DNA from: Nonomuraea gerenzanensis
GTDB lineage: Bacteria; Actinomycetota; Actinomycetes; Streptosporangiales; Streptosporangiaceae
Direction of reading: 5' to 3'
DNA length: 64,000 nt
NCBI RefSeq assembly: GCF_020215645.1
Contig: NZ_CP084058.1
Span: 6,696,001 to 6,760,000, forward strand
Made by a program: the position numbers and the translations under genes. The notes below the pieces were generated by a model, which did no database searches, was not told the origin of the DNA, and saw only the letters and a list, made by a program, of their open reading frames with translations. Shown here piece by piece: positions 15,399 to 23,919 of the stretch. The first letter of the stretch is position 1, and the number at the start of each line of letters is the position of its first letter.

Positions 15399-16745
15399 AT
15401 GACTGGTTCCGACAACGGGTCGAGCGTCGGCCGACGATCCTTGCTCACCGGCGTGGCGGGCCTGCTGGGAGCGGCGGCCCTGCCCGCCACCGCCACCCCT
15501 GCCCAGGCGGCGACGGCCGCGCAGGCTTCCGGGGGGCGTTACCCGGCGAACTGGCCCGAGCTGGAGCCCTACGGCCTGGCCGACACCCGGCCGGAGTTGT
15601 GGCCGCGCGCGGACAACTCCTTCGTGCTGCCGCTGGAGTTGCGCCCCCGGGACCGGGAGCTGGGCCGGGTGTGGATGCGCGACACGTACGTCAACTGCTT
15701 CCGCGTCGGCGGCCGGCCGCTCTACGTCGCCACCGGCACCACCCGCGTGCCCGGCCTCGCCGCGGCGGGCCCCTGGAACGACGGCATCTTCGTGTGGACG
15801 GCGCGGTCGCTGCGCGGCCCGTGGCGGCTGGCGGACACCACCCGCATCCGGCCCGGCGCCGAGAAGGGCAAGGTGTGGTCGCCCGAGTTCGTGGAGGAGA
15901 ACCGGCCGGGGCGGACGGTCGTGGCGCCGTGGCAGGAGTACTGGACGGACGAGGGCCAGTTCGGCAAGCGGGGCAACGCCTGGGCGCCGGAGGTGCACTA
16001 CTTCCACGGCAAGTGGTACATCGTGGCGTGCATGGGCGACCATTCGCAGAAGGTCGGCTCGTTCATGCTGGTGAGCGACGGCGGGGTGGAGGGCCCGTAC
16101 CGGGTCGTGGAGGGCAACCTCGACAAGCCGTTCGGCGACTCCTTCATCGGCGGGCCCAACTGGATCAAGCCGGGCGCCTACCACCACATCGACGGCAGCC
16201 TCTACACCGAGGGCGACGACGCGTGGCTGGTGCTGCACAACAACCTGTACGCCAGGTTCAGGGACGACATGGAGGACATCGTCCCCACCACGGACCTGCC
16301 GAAGTTCCAGCAGACGGCCTACACGCCCGAGCCGTACCTGGAAGGCGCGTACGTCTTCAAGCACGGCGGCAAGTACTACCTGCTGCACGCCGCGTGGAAC
16401 CGGTCGTCGACCGGCGCCGACGGCGGCACCCGCCACGCCTACGACCCGGCCGGCGCCGGGCGGGTGCAGTACCAGTACGACGCCGTCGTGGCCGTGTCGG
16501 ACACGTTCGAGGGCCCGTACTCCAAGCGCTGGACCGCGGGCGTCGGCGCGGGGCACAACAACTTCTTCGTCGACCACAGCGGCCACGTCTGGGCGACGTT
16601 CTTCCGCAACCCCGCCTTCGGCTACTGGGCCGACCCGTCGCGCGTCGCCGACGCCGCCGTGGCCGGGGTGGTGCGGATGGAGTGGACGGGCCCCGAGGGT
16701 GACCGCCTGTACGTGCAGCGCCCGAACCGGGGGCACGCGCAATAG
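15399..16745 (+). CDS. Tat-exported GH43-like glycosidase
   Basis: The 448-residue protein (ATG 15399, behind GGAAGGGA; GTG 15396 also possible) has a twin-arginine signal (GRRSLLTGVAGLLGAAALP) ending near AQA. The mature part has five-bladed propeller features of family 43-like glycosidases: WMRDTYVNCFRVGGRPLYV, a VWSPEFVEEN segment, WAPEVHYFHGKWYIVAC (Asp/Glu-containing APE motif) and PYLEGAYVFKHGGKYYLL, where the Glu would be the general acid. It likely acts outside the cell on plant or fungal polysaccharide side chains. The specificity cannot be read. Confidence 0.78.
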   Translation: MTGSDNGSSVGRRSLLTGVAGLLGAAALPATATPAQAATAAQASGGRYPANWPELEPYGLADTRPELWPRADNSFVLPLELRPRDRELGRVWMRDTYVNCFRVGGRPLYVATGTTRVPGLAAAGPWNDGIFVWTARSLRGPWRLADTTRIRPGAEKGKVWSPEFVEENRPGRTVVAPWQEYWTDEGQFGKRGNAWAPEVHYFHGKWYIVACMGDHSQKVGSFMLVSDGGVEGPYRVVEGNLDKPFGDSFIGGPNWIKPGAYHHIDGSLYTEGDDAWLVLHNNLYARFRDDMEDIVPTTDLPKFQQTAYTPEPYLEGAYVFKHGGKYYLLHAAWNRSSTGADGGTRHAYDPAGAGRVQYQYDAVVAVSDTFEGPYSKRWTAGVGAGHNNFFVDHSGHVWATFFRNPAFGYWADPSRVADAAVAGVVRMEWTGPEGDRLYVQRPNRGHAQ

Positions 16746-16758
16746 CCCGCCGCCGCCC

Positions 16759-17667
16759 TCATCCGACGAGTTCGGGCTTCCCCTCCCGGTCGCGCGCCGC
16801 GACGGCCCGCGGCCGGGAGGGCTGCACCTGAGCGGCGACCAGGGCTCCCAGCACCACCACCGCGCCGAACGCCTGCGCCACCGTGAGCTGCTGCCCGAGC
16901 ACGATCCAGCCCAGCAAGGTGGCCACGACGGGGCTGAGCAGCCCGAGGAACGTGACCTTGGTCGCCGACAGCACCCGCAGCCCCCTGAACCACAGGGCGT
17001 AGGCGAGCGCCGCCCCGATCAGCGAGAGGTAGGCGTACCCGGCGACGTTCGCCCCGCTCAAGGTGGCGGGCGGCGCCCCCTCGACGGCGAGCGCGACGGG
17101 CACCAGCAGCACCCCGCCGGCGACGAGCTGCCAGCCGGTGGTGGCCAGCAGCGGCGCGGGCGACTGCCACCGCTTGCTCAGCACCACTCCGACGGCCATC
17201 ACCCCGGCCCCGCCGAGCGCGGCGACCACCCCGAGCGCGTCCAGCCGCGCGTCGGCACGCAGCACGAGCAGGCTGACCCCGGCCACCCCCGCAGCGGCGG
17301 CCACCACGGTGCGCACCGTGAGCCGCTCGCCGAGCAGCCCGGCGGACAACAACGCGACCAGCAGCGGCTGGATGGCGCCGACGGTCGCCGCCACCCCTCC
17401 CGGCAGCCGGTACGCCCCCACGAACAACAACGCGAAGAACACCCCGATGTTCAGCGCCCCCAGCACCAGCGCCCGCCACCACCAGATCCCCTGTGGCAGG
17501 CGGCGGGTGATGGCCACGAGGAGCAGACCGGCGGGCAGCGCCCGGATCACCGCCGCGAGGAGCGGGCGGCCGGGCGGGAGCAGCTCGGTGGTGACGAGGT
17601 AGGTGGTGCCCCAGATGGCGGGGGTCAGCGCGGTCATGAGGACGAGGCCCCGTTGATTTCTTAGCAC
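16759..17667 (-). CDS. EamA/DMT-family transporter
   Basis: This 302-residue protein has ten hydrophobic helices in two EamA halves (first half LTPAIWGTTYLVTTELLPPG; second half from about residue 150). The RALPAGLLL motif and LLGERLTVRTVVA hinge are typical of the drug/metabolite exporter superfamily. The GTG at 17667 lies inside an operator; an ATG at 17637 is an alternative. It is divergent from a MarR gene and shares its operator region, so it is probably a MarR-controlled efflux pump for a toxic metabolite. Confidence 0.88.
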   Translation of the reverse strand: MLRNQRGLVLMTALTPAIWGTTYLVTTELLPPGRPLLAAVIRALPAGLLLVAITRRLPQGIWWWRALVLGALNIGVFFALLFVGAYRLPGGVAATVGAIQPLLVALLSAGLLGERLTVRTVVAAAAGVAGVSLLVLRADARLDALGVVAALGGAGVMAVGVVLSKRWQSPAPLLATTGWQLVAGGVLLVPVALAVEGAPPATLSGANVAGYAYLSLIGAALAYALWFRGLRVLSATKVTFLGLLSPVVATLLGWIVLGQQLTVAQAFGAVVVLGALVAAQVQPSRPRAVAARDREGKPELVG

Positions 17668-17724
17668 TAAGACAAATTATCTCAACGTTAAGCTATCTGT
17701 CGCGTGATTTACCTCACCGCTAAG
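17660..17724. promoter_or_regulatory. Three helically phased MarR operators
   Basis: Three 12-mers share a palindromic pattern: CTTAGCACTAAG (17660-17671), CTCAACGTTAAG (17681-17692) and CTCACCGCTAAG (17713-17724). They fit CTYAnCRYTAAG. Start-to-start spacings are 21 and 32 bp, close to two and three helical turns, so all three face the same side. One overlaps the GTG of the EamA gene; another lies just ahead of a TAGCCT -10 box (17732-17737) of the marR gene. Confidence 0.75.
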
Positions 17725-17743
17725 ACATCGGTAGCCTGGTCCG

Positions 17744-18247
17744 GTGGCCGATCATGTCGAACTCGTCCTGAAGCAGTGGCACGCCCAGCGTCCTGACCTG
17801 GACGTCTCCCCGATGGGGGTGATCGGGCGGCTGTCACGGCTGCATCGGCTGATCGACGCGGAGCTGCGCCGGACGTTCGCGGCGCACGAGCTGGACTCGG
17901 CCTCCTTCGACGTCCTGGCCACGCTGCGCCGCAGCGACCCGCCGCACCGGCTGACCCCGGCCGAGCTGATGCGGGCCTCCATGATCACCTCGGGTGCGGT
18001 CACGCAGCGGCTCGATCGGCTGGAGGCGCGCGGGCTGGTGTCCCGGACGCCCAGCGCGTCGGATGGGCGGGTGGTGCATGTGACGCTGACCGAGGAGGGG
18101 TTCGCGTTGATCGAGCGGGCGCTGCCGGATCACGTCGCTACGGAGCACCGGGTGCTGGCCGCGCTCCCGGCCGACCGCCGCGACGCCCTCGCCGCCACGC
18201 TGCGCGACCTGCTGGAATCCCTGGGGGACACGACTGAGGCACCGTAG
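17744..18247 (+). CDS. MarR-family transcriptional regulator
   Basis: The 167-residue winged-helix protein carries the MarR core: FDVLATLRRS, LTPAELMRASMITSGAVTQRLDRLEARGLV (recognition helix) and the wing SASDGRVVHVTLTEEG. The GTG at 17744 lies seven bases after a TAGCCT -10 box, so the mRNA is probably leaderless. It is divergent from the EamA exporter with three palindromes between, a standard repressor/efflux arrangement that responds to a small phenolic or drug-like ligand. Confidence 0.92.
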   Translation: MADHVELVLKQWHAQRPDLDVSPMGVIGRLSRLHRLIDAELRRTFAAHELDSASFDVLATLRRSDPPHRLTPAELMRASMITSGAVTQRLDRLEARGLVSRTPSASDGRVVHVTLTEEGFALIERALPDHVATEHRVLAALPADRRDALAATLRDLLESLGDTTEAP

Positions 18248-18296
18248 GCGGGCGGGCGACGGACCTGCTGCGACGCGCGGGCGGCCTCGGCCGAGG

Positions 18297-19241
18297 TCAG
18301 CGACGGCGCGGGCGGCGGCCCGTGTTCTGGACGCGGCGCCCGCCGGATCCCGAGCGGCGCTCCCCGCCGGCGCGCACCCGCTCCCCCGCACCGCCTTCAC
18401 CCCAGTGCGCGGGCCGGGCGAGCGCCCCGGGCAGCCGGGTGGCCGAGTCGCCCTTGGCGGCGTTGACCTGCGCCTGGGTCAGGAAGATGCACCCCGTGAG
18501 ATCGGCCCCCGCCAGGTCCGCACCCCGCAGATCAGCCCCGATGAGATCAGCCTGCCGCAGATCGGCCCCACGCAGATCAGCCCCGATCAGATAGGCCCCA
18601 CGCAGATTCGCCCCGCGCAGCCCGGCCCCCTTCAACCGGGCCCCGATCAGGTCGGCCCCACGCCGTTCCTTCCCCTGCAACCCCGCGCGAGCCAGCTCAC
18701 TGGCCCGCAGCAGCAGCCCGTTCACCGCACCCCGGTGCGCGCCCACGTCCAGCTTCTCCAGCACGTCGGCGCTCTGCCCGGTGAGCCGCTCGGTCTCGGC
18801 CAGCGCGAGCCGCAGCTCCTCGTGCACCGGCCGCGCCGCCTCCAGGGTCAGCGCCTCGGCCAGGTACCACAGCAGCTCGTGCAACTGCCGCATGACGGGG
18901 AACACCGCGTACATCTGCCGGGCCGTCGCCGGCTCCGCCCGCCAGCTCCGCCCCTCGTACGTGACCTGCGAGACCTTCTGCCCGGCCCCGAAACAGTCGA
19001 ACACCGTGCACCCGGGGAACCCCCGCTCCCGCAGCCGCGCGTGGATCGAGCAGCGGAAGTCGTCACGCAGGTTGTGGCAGGGCTGCCCGCCGGCCTTGTC
19101 CACGGCGAAGTCGGCCGAGGCCGCGAACGGCAGCGCGACGCAGCACAGCCCGAAACAGCTCTCGCAGTCGGCCAGCAGGCCGAGCTCTCGCGGGTCCGTG
19201 ACGTACTCCTGGTGCTCCGAGGGGAAAGGACGGCAGATCAA
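18297..19241 (-). CDS. Pentapeptide-repeat protein with Cys-rich N-terminal domain
   Basis: The 314-residue protein has two parts. Residues 1-190 are Cys-rich at the start (CESCFGLCCVALPF, then C56, CSIHARLRERGFPGCTVFDCFG), suggesting a metal site. Residues about 195-262 are pentapeptide repeats A(D/N)LxG (GADLRGADLRQADLIGADLR), which fold as a right-handed beta helix. The Arg-rich tail may be disordered. The TTG start at 19241 is uncertain. The function is unknown; some pentapeptide proteins mimic DNA and protect gyrase, but the fused Cys domain suggests another role. It abuts the GNAT gene by 6 bp. Confidence 0.75.
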   Translation of the reverse strand: MICRPFPSEHQEYVTDPRELGLLADCESCFGLCCVALPFAASADFAVDKAGGQPCHNLRDDFRCSIHARLRERGFPGCTVFDCFGAGQKVSQVTYEGRSWRAEPATARQMYAVFPVMRQLHELLWYLAEALTLEAARPVHEELRLALAETERLTGQSADVLEKLDVGAHRGAVNGLLLRASELARAGLQGKERRGADLIGARLKGAGLRGANLRGAYLIGADLRGADLRQADLIGADLRGADLAGADLTGCIFLTQAQVNAAKGDSATRLPGALARPAHWGEGGAGERVRAGGERRSGSGGRRVQNTGRRPRRR

Positions 19242-19247
19242 GGGTAC

Positions 19248-20015
19248 TCAAGGATGCACGTACGGCGTCGTCGTCGTGAGCGCGGCGAAGCCCAGCCGCA
19301 GCAGGATGGGCCGGCTCTGGTCGGAGGCGTCCACCTGCAGGTACTCGTAGCCGCGCGCCACCGCCTCCCCGGCCCGGTAGGCGACCAGCGCCCGGTAGAC
19401 GCCCCGCCCGCGCCACTGCGGCACCGTGCCGCCGCCCCACAGGCCCGCGAACCGGGTGCCGGGGTGCAGGTCCATGCGGGCGGCGCTGACGGGCACGTCG
19501 CCGGCCATGGCGACGGCCGCGACGACGGTGCCGGCGGCGAGCTGGGCGAGCAGGCGTTCCCTGATCCGTACGCGGGCGGCGCCGAAGGCCACCTCGTGCA
19601 CGTCGGCCACCAGCTCCACGCCGTCCTGATCGGTCACCGGCACCAGCCGGATCCCGTCGGGGACGGGCGCGGCCGGGACGTCGGCGGCCCGCGCCACCAT
19701 GAGCGTCTCCTCCGGTTCGGCCTCGAAACCGGCGGCCAGCAGGCGGCCGCCGAGGTCGGCGGGCCGGTCGTGGCCGTACACCTTCCACTCGAACGGGCGC
19801 CCGAGCGCGCCGAAGTGCCGCACCTGCGCGGCGATGGCGGCGTCGGCGTCGGCGCCGGAGCGCAGGCCGGACCAGAGGACGCCGTTCCAGCCGTCCTCCG
19901 GCCCCACCTGGCGCACCACGTCGCCGTCCCGCTCGACCTCGGTGCCCGGGCCGTCCGCGGCGGCCTCGCGCCGCAGCTCCCGGTCGAACACGGCCAGCAC
20001 TTCCCTGTGATTCAC
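19248..20015 (-). CDS. GNAT-family N-acetyltransferase
   Basis: The 255-residue protein has a C-terminal GNAT domain (about 120-255) with the acetyl-CoA loop VPQWRGRGVYRALVAYRAG (Q/RxxGxG/A-type) and YLQVDASDQSRPILLRLGF. The N-terminal half resembles a degenerate second GNAT repeat, so it may be a tandem-GNAT enzyme. The substrate is unknown. It lies upstream of the pentapeptide-repeat gene on the same strand, probably in one transcript. Confidence 0.85.
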   Translation of the reverse strand: MNHREVLAVFDRELRREAAADGPGTEVERDGDVVRQVGPEDGWNGVLWSGLRSGADADAAIAAQVRHFGALGRPFEWKVYGHDRPADLGGRLLAAGFEAEPEETLMVARAADVPAAPVPDGIRLVPVTDQDGVELVADVHEVAFGAARVRIRERLLAQLAAGTVVAAVAMAGDVPVSAARMDLHPGTRFAGLWGGGTVPQWRGRGVYRALVAYRAGEAVARGYEYLQVDASDQSRPILLRLGFAALTTTTPYVHP

Positions 20016-20068
20016 CGGGACACCTCACCAGCCGCCCCGGTCGTACGGCAACCGAATTTCGTCCGCCG

Positions 20069-20845
20069 TCAGCTGCCGTAACGCCGCTGGCGGGCGGCGA
20101 AGCTGCGCAGCGCCCGCAGGAAGTCGATCTCGCGGAACGCCGGCCAGAACGCCTCGCAGAAGTACAGCTCGGAGTAGGCGGACTGCCAGAGCAGGAAGTT
20201 CGACATGCGCTGCTCGCCGCTGGTCCTGATGACGAGGTCGGGGTCGGGCTGGCCGGCCGTGTAGAGGTGGCGGGCCACGTCGTCCACGGTCAGGGTCGAG
20301 GCCAGCTCCACCATGGACTGGCCGGCTTCGGCCCGCTCGTACAGCAGCTCGCGCAGCGCCTCGATCACCTCCTGGCGCCCGCCGTACCCGATGGCCAGGG
20401 TGAGGTGGAAGCCGCTCTCGCAGGTGCGGGTGGCCTCGACGGCGCTCTTGAGCGCGCGGGCCGTCGTGTCGGGCAGGATGTCGAGCATCCCGGCCACGTG
20501 CACCCGCCAGCGGGCGTCGGGGCGGTCGAAGTGGTCGGCGACCATCTGCTCGATCACCTTCAGCAGGAAGGCCACCTCCTCGTCGTTGCGGCGCTGGAGG
20601 TTCTCGGTGGAGCACAGGAAAACGGTCAGGTGCTGGATGCCGAGGCCCTCGCACCAGGTCAGCACGTGTTCGATGTGGTCGGCGCCGTACTTGTGGCCCA
20701 TGCTCGGGTTGGCCATGCCCATCTGCTTGGCCCAGCGCCGGTTGCCGTCCATGATCAGGCCGACGTGGCGCGGCAGGGGACCTGCCATGACCTGCCGGCG
20801 CAGGCGCCGGGCGTAGAGGGAGTGAAGGAGGTCAGTCGTCTGCAC
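20069..20845 (-). CDS. cis-prenyltransferase (isoprenyl transferase, UppS family)
   Basis: The 258-residue protein has the family signature IMDGNRRWAK with the catalytic Asp, the FLCSTENLQR segment, IGYGGRQEVIEA, and PDLVIRTSGEQRMSNFLLWQ near the end. These enzymes add isopentenyl units in cis to an allylic diphosphate, making short Z-prenyl chains or undecaprenyl diphosphate for the cell wall. Actinomycetes often carry more than one. Chain length cannot be assigned. It is upstream of the GNAT gene, same strand, 53 bp apart. Confidence 0.92.
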   Translation of the reverse strand: MQTTDLLHSLYARRLRRQVMAGPLPRHVGLIMDGNRRWAKQMGMANPSMGHKYGADHIEHVLTWCEGLGIQHLTVFLCSTENLQRRNDEEVAFLLKVIEQMVADHFDRPDARWRVHVAGMLDILPDTTARALKSAVEATRTCESGFHLTLAIGYGGRQEVIEALRELLYERAEAGQSMVELASTLTVDDVARHLYTAGQPDPDLVIRTSGEQRMSNFLLWQSAYSELYFCEAFWPAFREIDFLRALRSFAARQRRYGS

Positions 20846-21203
20846 CCTCCAAGGATGGCGCGGACGGTGCTCCGGAATCTGATCTTTCCCGATTTCTGAC
20901 GGATGAGCTGCCCGCCCGCCTCTGACGGCCGTACGCGGGCGCGGGGCTGCTGAAGCATGGTGGACGACGCCGGGCTGTCCATCGCGGCGGCGTTCGGCGA
21001 CGCAAGCTCAACCCGACCCCACGGCATGGACACAAAAGGGTCCGTATTCGACAAAGCGGATTTTGGACGAATTCTCGGGATATATTCGAATATCGGGGAC
21101 AAAACGCTTGCCGATGTCCTCCGACCTCCGGAGAGGAGGTGATCTCTGAGCCTGTGGAACGTACCGAACGTCCAGCACTTCCGCCCAAGGGAGAGATCAC
21201 CAC
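20846..21203 (+). promoter_or_regulatory. Promoter and leader region of the formaldehyde dehydrogenase gene
   Basis: This 358-bp gap has no convincing gene (a 61-codon open frame at 20957-21142 is not family-like). An AT-rich stretch at about 21040-21100 includes a 12-bp palindrome ATATTCGAATAT (21082-21093), a likely operator. The last 80 bp form a structured leader (separate entry). Confidence 0.45.
21124..21201 (+). promoter_or_regulatory. Leader with two competing stem-loops ahead of the dehydrogenase gene
   Basis: ACCTCC (21124-21129) pairs with GGAGGT (21135-21140) as a small hairpin. GGTGATCTCT (21138-21147) pairs perfectly over 10 bp with AGAGATCACC (21192-21201). The two stems share bases 21138-21140. 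The second stem covers the AAGGGAGAG ribosome-binding region just before the ATG at 21204. The pattern looks like a translational switch. Confidence 0.45.
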
Positions 21204-22427
21204 ATGCCTGGCAACAAGGGAGTCGTGTACGAAGGCCCGGGCAAGGTCGAGGTCCACGAGGCCGACTACCCCGGTTTCGAGCTCAGGGACGGCCCCGGGG
21301 TGAACCCCGCCAACGTCGGACGCAAGCTGCCGCACGCCGCGATACTCAAGACCGTCGCGACCAACATCTGCGGCAGCGACCAGCACATGGTCCGCGGCAG
21401 GACCACGGCGCCCCAGGGGCTCGTGCTCGGCCACGAGATCACCGGCGAGGTCGTCGAGACCGGCCCCGACGTGGAGTTCGTCAAGACCGGCGACCTGGTG
21501 TCCGTGCCGTTCAACATCGCCTGCGGCCGGTGCCGCAACTGCAAGGAGGGCAAGACCGGCATCTGCCAGAACGTCAACCCGGACCGGCCCGGCTCGGCGT
21601 ACGGGTACGTGGACATGGGCGGCTGGGTCGGCGGGCAGGCCGAGTACGTCCTGGTGCCGTACGCCGACTGGAACCTGCTGAAGTTCCCCGACAAGGACCG
21701 GGCGATGGCCAAGATCCTCGACCTGGCCATGCTCGCGGACATCTTCCCCACCGGCTTCCACGGCTGCGTGACCGCGGGCGTCGGGCCCGGCTCCACCGTC
21801 TACATCGCCGGCGCCGGCCCGGTGGGGCTGGCCGCGGCGGCCTCGGCGCACCTGCTGGGCGCCGCCGTCGTCATCGTCGCCGACCTCAACAAGGAGCGCC
21901 TGGACCAGGCCCGCAGCTTCGGCTGCGAGACGGTCAACGTGGCCCTCGGCGACCCGAAGGACCAGATCGAGCAGCTCCTCGGCGAGCCGGAGGTGGACTG
22001 CGCCGTGGACGCGGTCGGCTTCGAGGCCCGCGGGCACGGCCGCGAGGCGGAGGTGGAGCGTCCCGCCACCGTGTTGAACTCGCTCATGGACGTCACCAGG
22101 GCGGGCGGCGCGATCGGCATCCCCGGCCTGTACGTGACCGGCGACCCGGGCGCCGCCGACGAGGCCGCCCAGCAGGGCTCGCTGTCGATCCGCATCGGTC
22201 TGGGCTGGGCCAAGTCGCACAGCTTCGCCACCGGCCAGTGCCCGGTCATGCGCTACAACCGGCAGCTCATGCAGGCGATCCTGCACGACCGGGTGCAGAT
22301 CGCCAAGGCCGTGAACGCCACGCCGATCCCGCTGGACGAGGCGCCGCGCGGCTACCGGGAGTTCGACGAGGGCGCGGCCCGCAAGTACGTGCTCGACCCG
22401 CACGGCATGCTGCCGCGAGCGTCCTGA
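21204..22427 (+). CDS. fdhA: Glutathione-independent formaldehyde dehydrogenase (zinc alcohol dehydrogenase family)
   Basis: The 407-residue protein matches the Pseudomonas-type formaldehyde dehydrogenase with tightly bound NAD (EC 1.2.1.46). Visible features are the catalytic-zinc region ICGSDQHMVRGR and GHEITGEVVE, the structural-zinc Cys cluster CGRCRNCKEGKTGIC, and the coenzyme loop IAGAGPVGLAAAASAHLLGA. Full length and closely family-like. It detoxifies formaldehyde in the cytoplasm, possibly released by oxidative demethylations such as P450 reactions. It is preceded by an unusual structured leader and followed by an orphan histidine kinase. Confidence 0.9.
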   Translation: MPGNKGVVYEGPGKVEVHEADYPGFELRDGPGVNPANVGRKLPHAAILKTVATNICGSDQHMVRGRTTAPQGLVLGHEITGEVVETGPDVEFVKTGDLVSVPFNIACGRCRNCKEGKTGICQNVNPDRPGSAYGYVDMGGWVGGQAEYVLVPYADWNLLKFPDKDRAMAKILDLAMLADIFPTGFHGCVTAGVGPGSTVYIAGAGPVGLAAAASAHLLGAAVVIVADLNKERLDQARSFGCETVNVALGDPKDQIEQLLGEPEVDCAVDAVGFEARGHGREAEVERPATVLNSLMDVTRAGGAIGIPGLYVTGDPGAADEAAQQGSLSIRIGLGWAKSHSFATGQCPVMRYNRQLMQAILHDRVQIAKAVNATPIPLDEAPRGYREFDEGAARKYVLDPHGMLPRAS

Positions 22428-22505
22428 CCCGCGGCACAGGGCTCGGCCGGGCGGCGCGGCGCGGGGCGCGGTCTTCATCGGGGCGAGCCGCCGCCGGGAG
22501 GTGAC

Positions 22506-23876
22506 ATGCCGATCCTTTCCCGCCCCGGTTCGGTGCGGGCCCGCTGCACGCTCATCGCGGCGCTGTTCGCGATGAGCGTGCTGGTGGTGCTCGGCGCGAC
22601 CGTGGACCTCGCGATCCGCTGGCGGGTCCAGTCCGACGCCTACAGCCAGGCCGAACGGGTGGCCAGCCAGTGGAGCCCGGTCGCCCGCGACGGTTACGTG
22701 CCGCAGCCGATCCCGGCCAACGAGCCCGTCGATCTCATCCAGGTCGTGGACGCCCGCCATCGGGTGGTCAAATCGAGCCGGGCGGCCTCGGCGACCGAGC
22801 CGCTCAGCATGCTGCGCCCGCCGCCGGACGCGCGCTTCCAGCCGCGTACCGAGTGCATGCGGGGGCGGTGCATCCTGCTGCAGGCCATCCGCCTGTCCCC
22901 GGCGCCGGACGCGGCGGTCGTCTACGCCGGCATCCCCGAGCCTGACCTGCTGGCCACGCACGACCTGGAGTACGCCGTCGTGGCCGGGACCGCCCTGTTC
23001 ACCGGCCTCGCGGCGTGGACCGCGTGGGTGCTGGTGGGGCGCGCGCTGGGGCCCGTCGAGGCGATCAGGTCGAGGATCTCGCAGATCACGGTGAGCGACC
23101 TGAGCATGCGGGTCCCGGTGCCACGGGGCAACGACGAGATCACCCGGCTGGCCACCACCGCCAACCACACGCTCAGCCAGCTGGAGGGCGCGGTGGAGCA
23201 GCTGCGCCAGTTCGCCTCCACGACCAGCCACGAGCTGCGCACCCCGATCGCCGGGCTGCGCACCCAGCTGGAGGAGGCGCTGCTCTACCCCGAGGACGTC
23301 GATCCCCAGCAGGCGCTGCGCAGCGCGCTGGCCACGGCCGGCCGGCTGGAGGCGATCGTCAACGACCTGCTGCTGCTCGCCCGCCTCCGGGCCGCCGACC
23401 CGTCGCCTCCTGAGCGGATCGATCTGGGCGAGCTGGTCGCCGCCGAGGTGCGGGCGCAGGGAGGCTCCGTACCGGCCCGCGTGCACGCTCCCAGGGGGCT
23501 GGAGATCCGCGGCTCGCGCATGCAGCTGATCCGCGTGCTCGACAATCTCCTGACGAACGCGCAGCGGCACGCCGAGTCCCTCGTCGAGGTCAGCGTGGAG
23601 CCTGCCGACGACGGGGTGGCGGTCACCGTGGCCGATGACGGGCCGGGCATCCCGCCCGCGCACCGGGAACGGGTCTTCGAACGCTTCGTCCGCCTCGACG
23701 AGGGCCGCCGCCGCGACCCCGGAGGCAGCGGCCTGGGCCTGGCCATCTCCCGCGACATCGCGCACTCCCACCACGGGACGCTGACGGCCGAGGACTCCCC
23801 GCGCGGGGCCAGGTTCGTCCTGTGGCTGCCGCTCGTCAGCGGCGGCCCCACGCACCGGCCCGCCACCGGGCTGTAA
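22506..23876 (+). CDS. Two-component sensor histidine kinase (orphan)
   Basis: The 456-residue membrane kinase has a first helix at about 13-35, a roughly 110-residue extracytoplasmic sensor with two Cys (ECMRGRC), a second helix near LFTGLAAWTAWVLVG, a HAMP segment, the H box STTSHELRTPIAGL, N box RVLDNLLTNAQRHA, and ATP-binding boxes DDGPGIPP and GGSGLGLAISRDIA. The start follows GGGAGGTGAC. No response regulator gene is next to it, so its partner is elsewhere. The Cys pair in the sensor could form a disulphide. Confidence 0.92.
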   Translation: MPILSRPGSVRARCTLIAALFAMSVLVVLGATVDLAIRWRVQSDAYSQAERVASQWSPVARDGYVPQPIPANEPVDLIQVVDARHRVVKSSRAASATEPLSMLRPPPDARFQPRTECMRGRCILLQAIRLSPAPDAAVVYAGIPEPDLLATHDLEYAVVAGTALFTGLAAWTAWVLVGRALGPVEAIRSRISQITVSDLSMRVPVPRGNDEITRLATTANHTLSQLEGAVEQLRQFASTTSHELRTPIAGLRTQLEEALLYPEDVDPQQALRSALATAGRLEAIVNDLLLLARLRAADPSPPERIDLGELVAAEVRAQGGSVPARVHAPRGLEIRGSRMQLIRVLDNLLTNAQRHAESLVEVSVEPADDGVAVTVADDGPGIPPAHRERVFERFVRLDEGRRRDPGGSGLGLAISRDIAHSHHGTLTAEDSPRGARFVLWLPLVSGGPTHRPATGL

Positions 23877-23919
23877 TGGGTTGGATGCGTGCGGCCGGGG
23901 CCAGCTAGGATGCCCGATC

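Noticed and set aside
18280..18300. CCTCGGCCGAGG palindrome between marR and the pentapeptide gene as terminator
   Set aside because: It has no loop and such GC-rich 12-mers are expected by chance here.
20957..21142. A 61-codon open frame upstream of the formaldehyde dehydrogenase gene
   Set aside because: No ribosome-binding site, no recognisable family, and it overlaps the AT-rich promoter and the leader hairpins. Kept as leader DNA.
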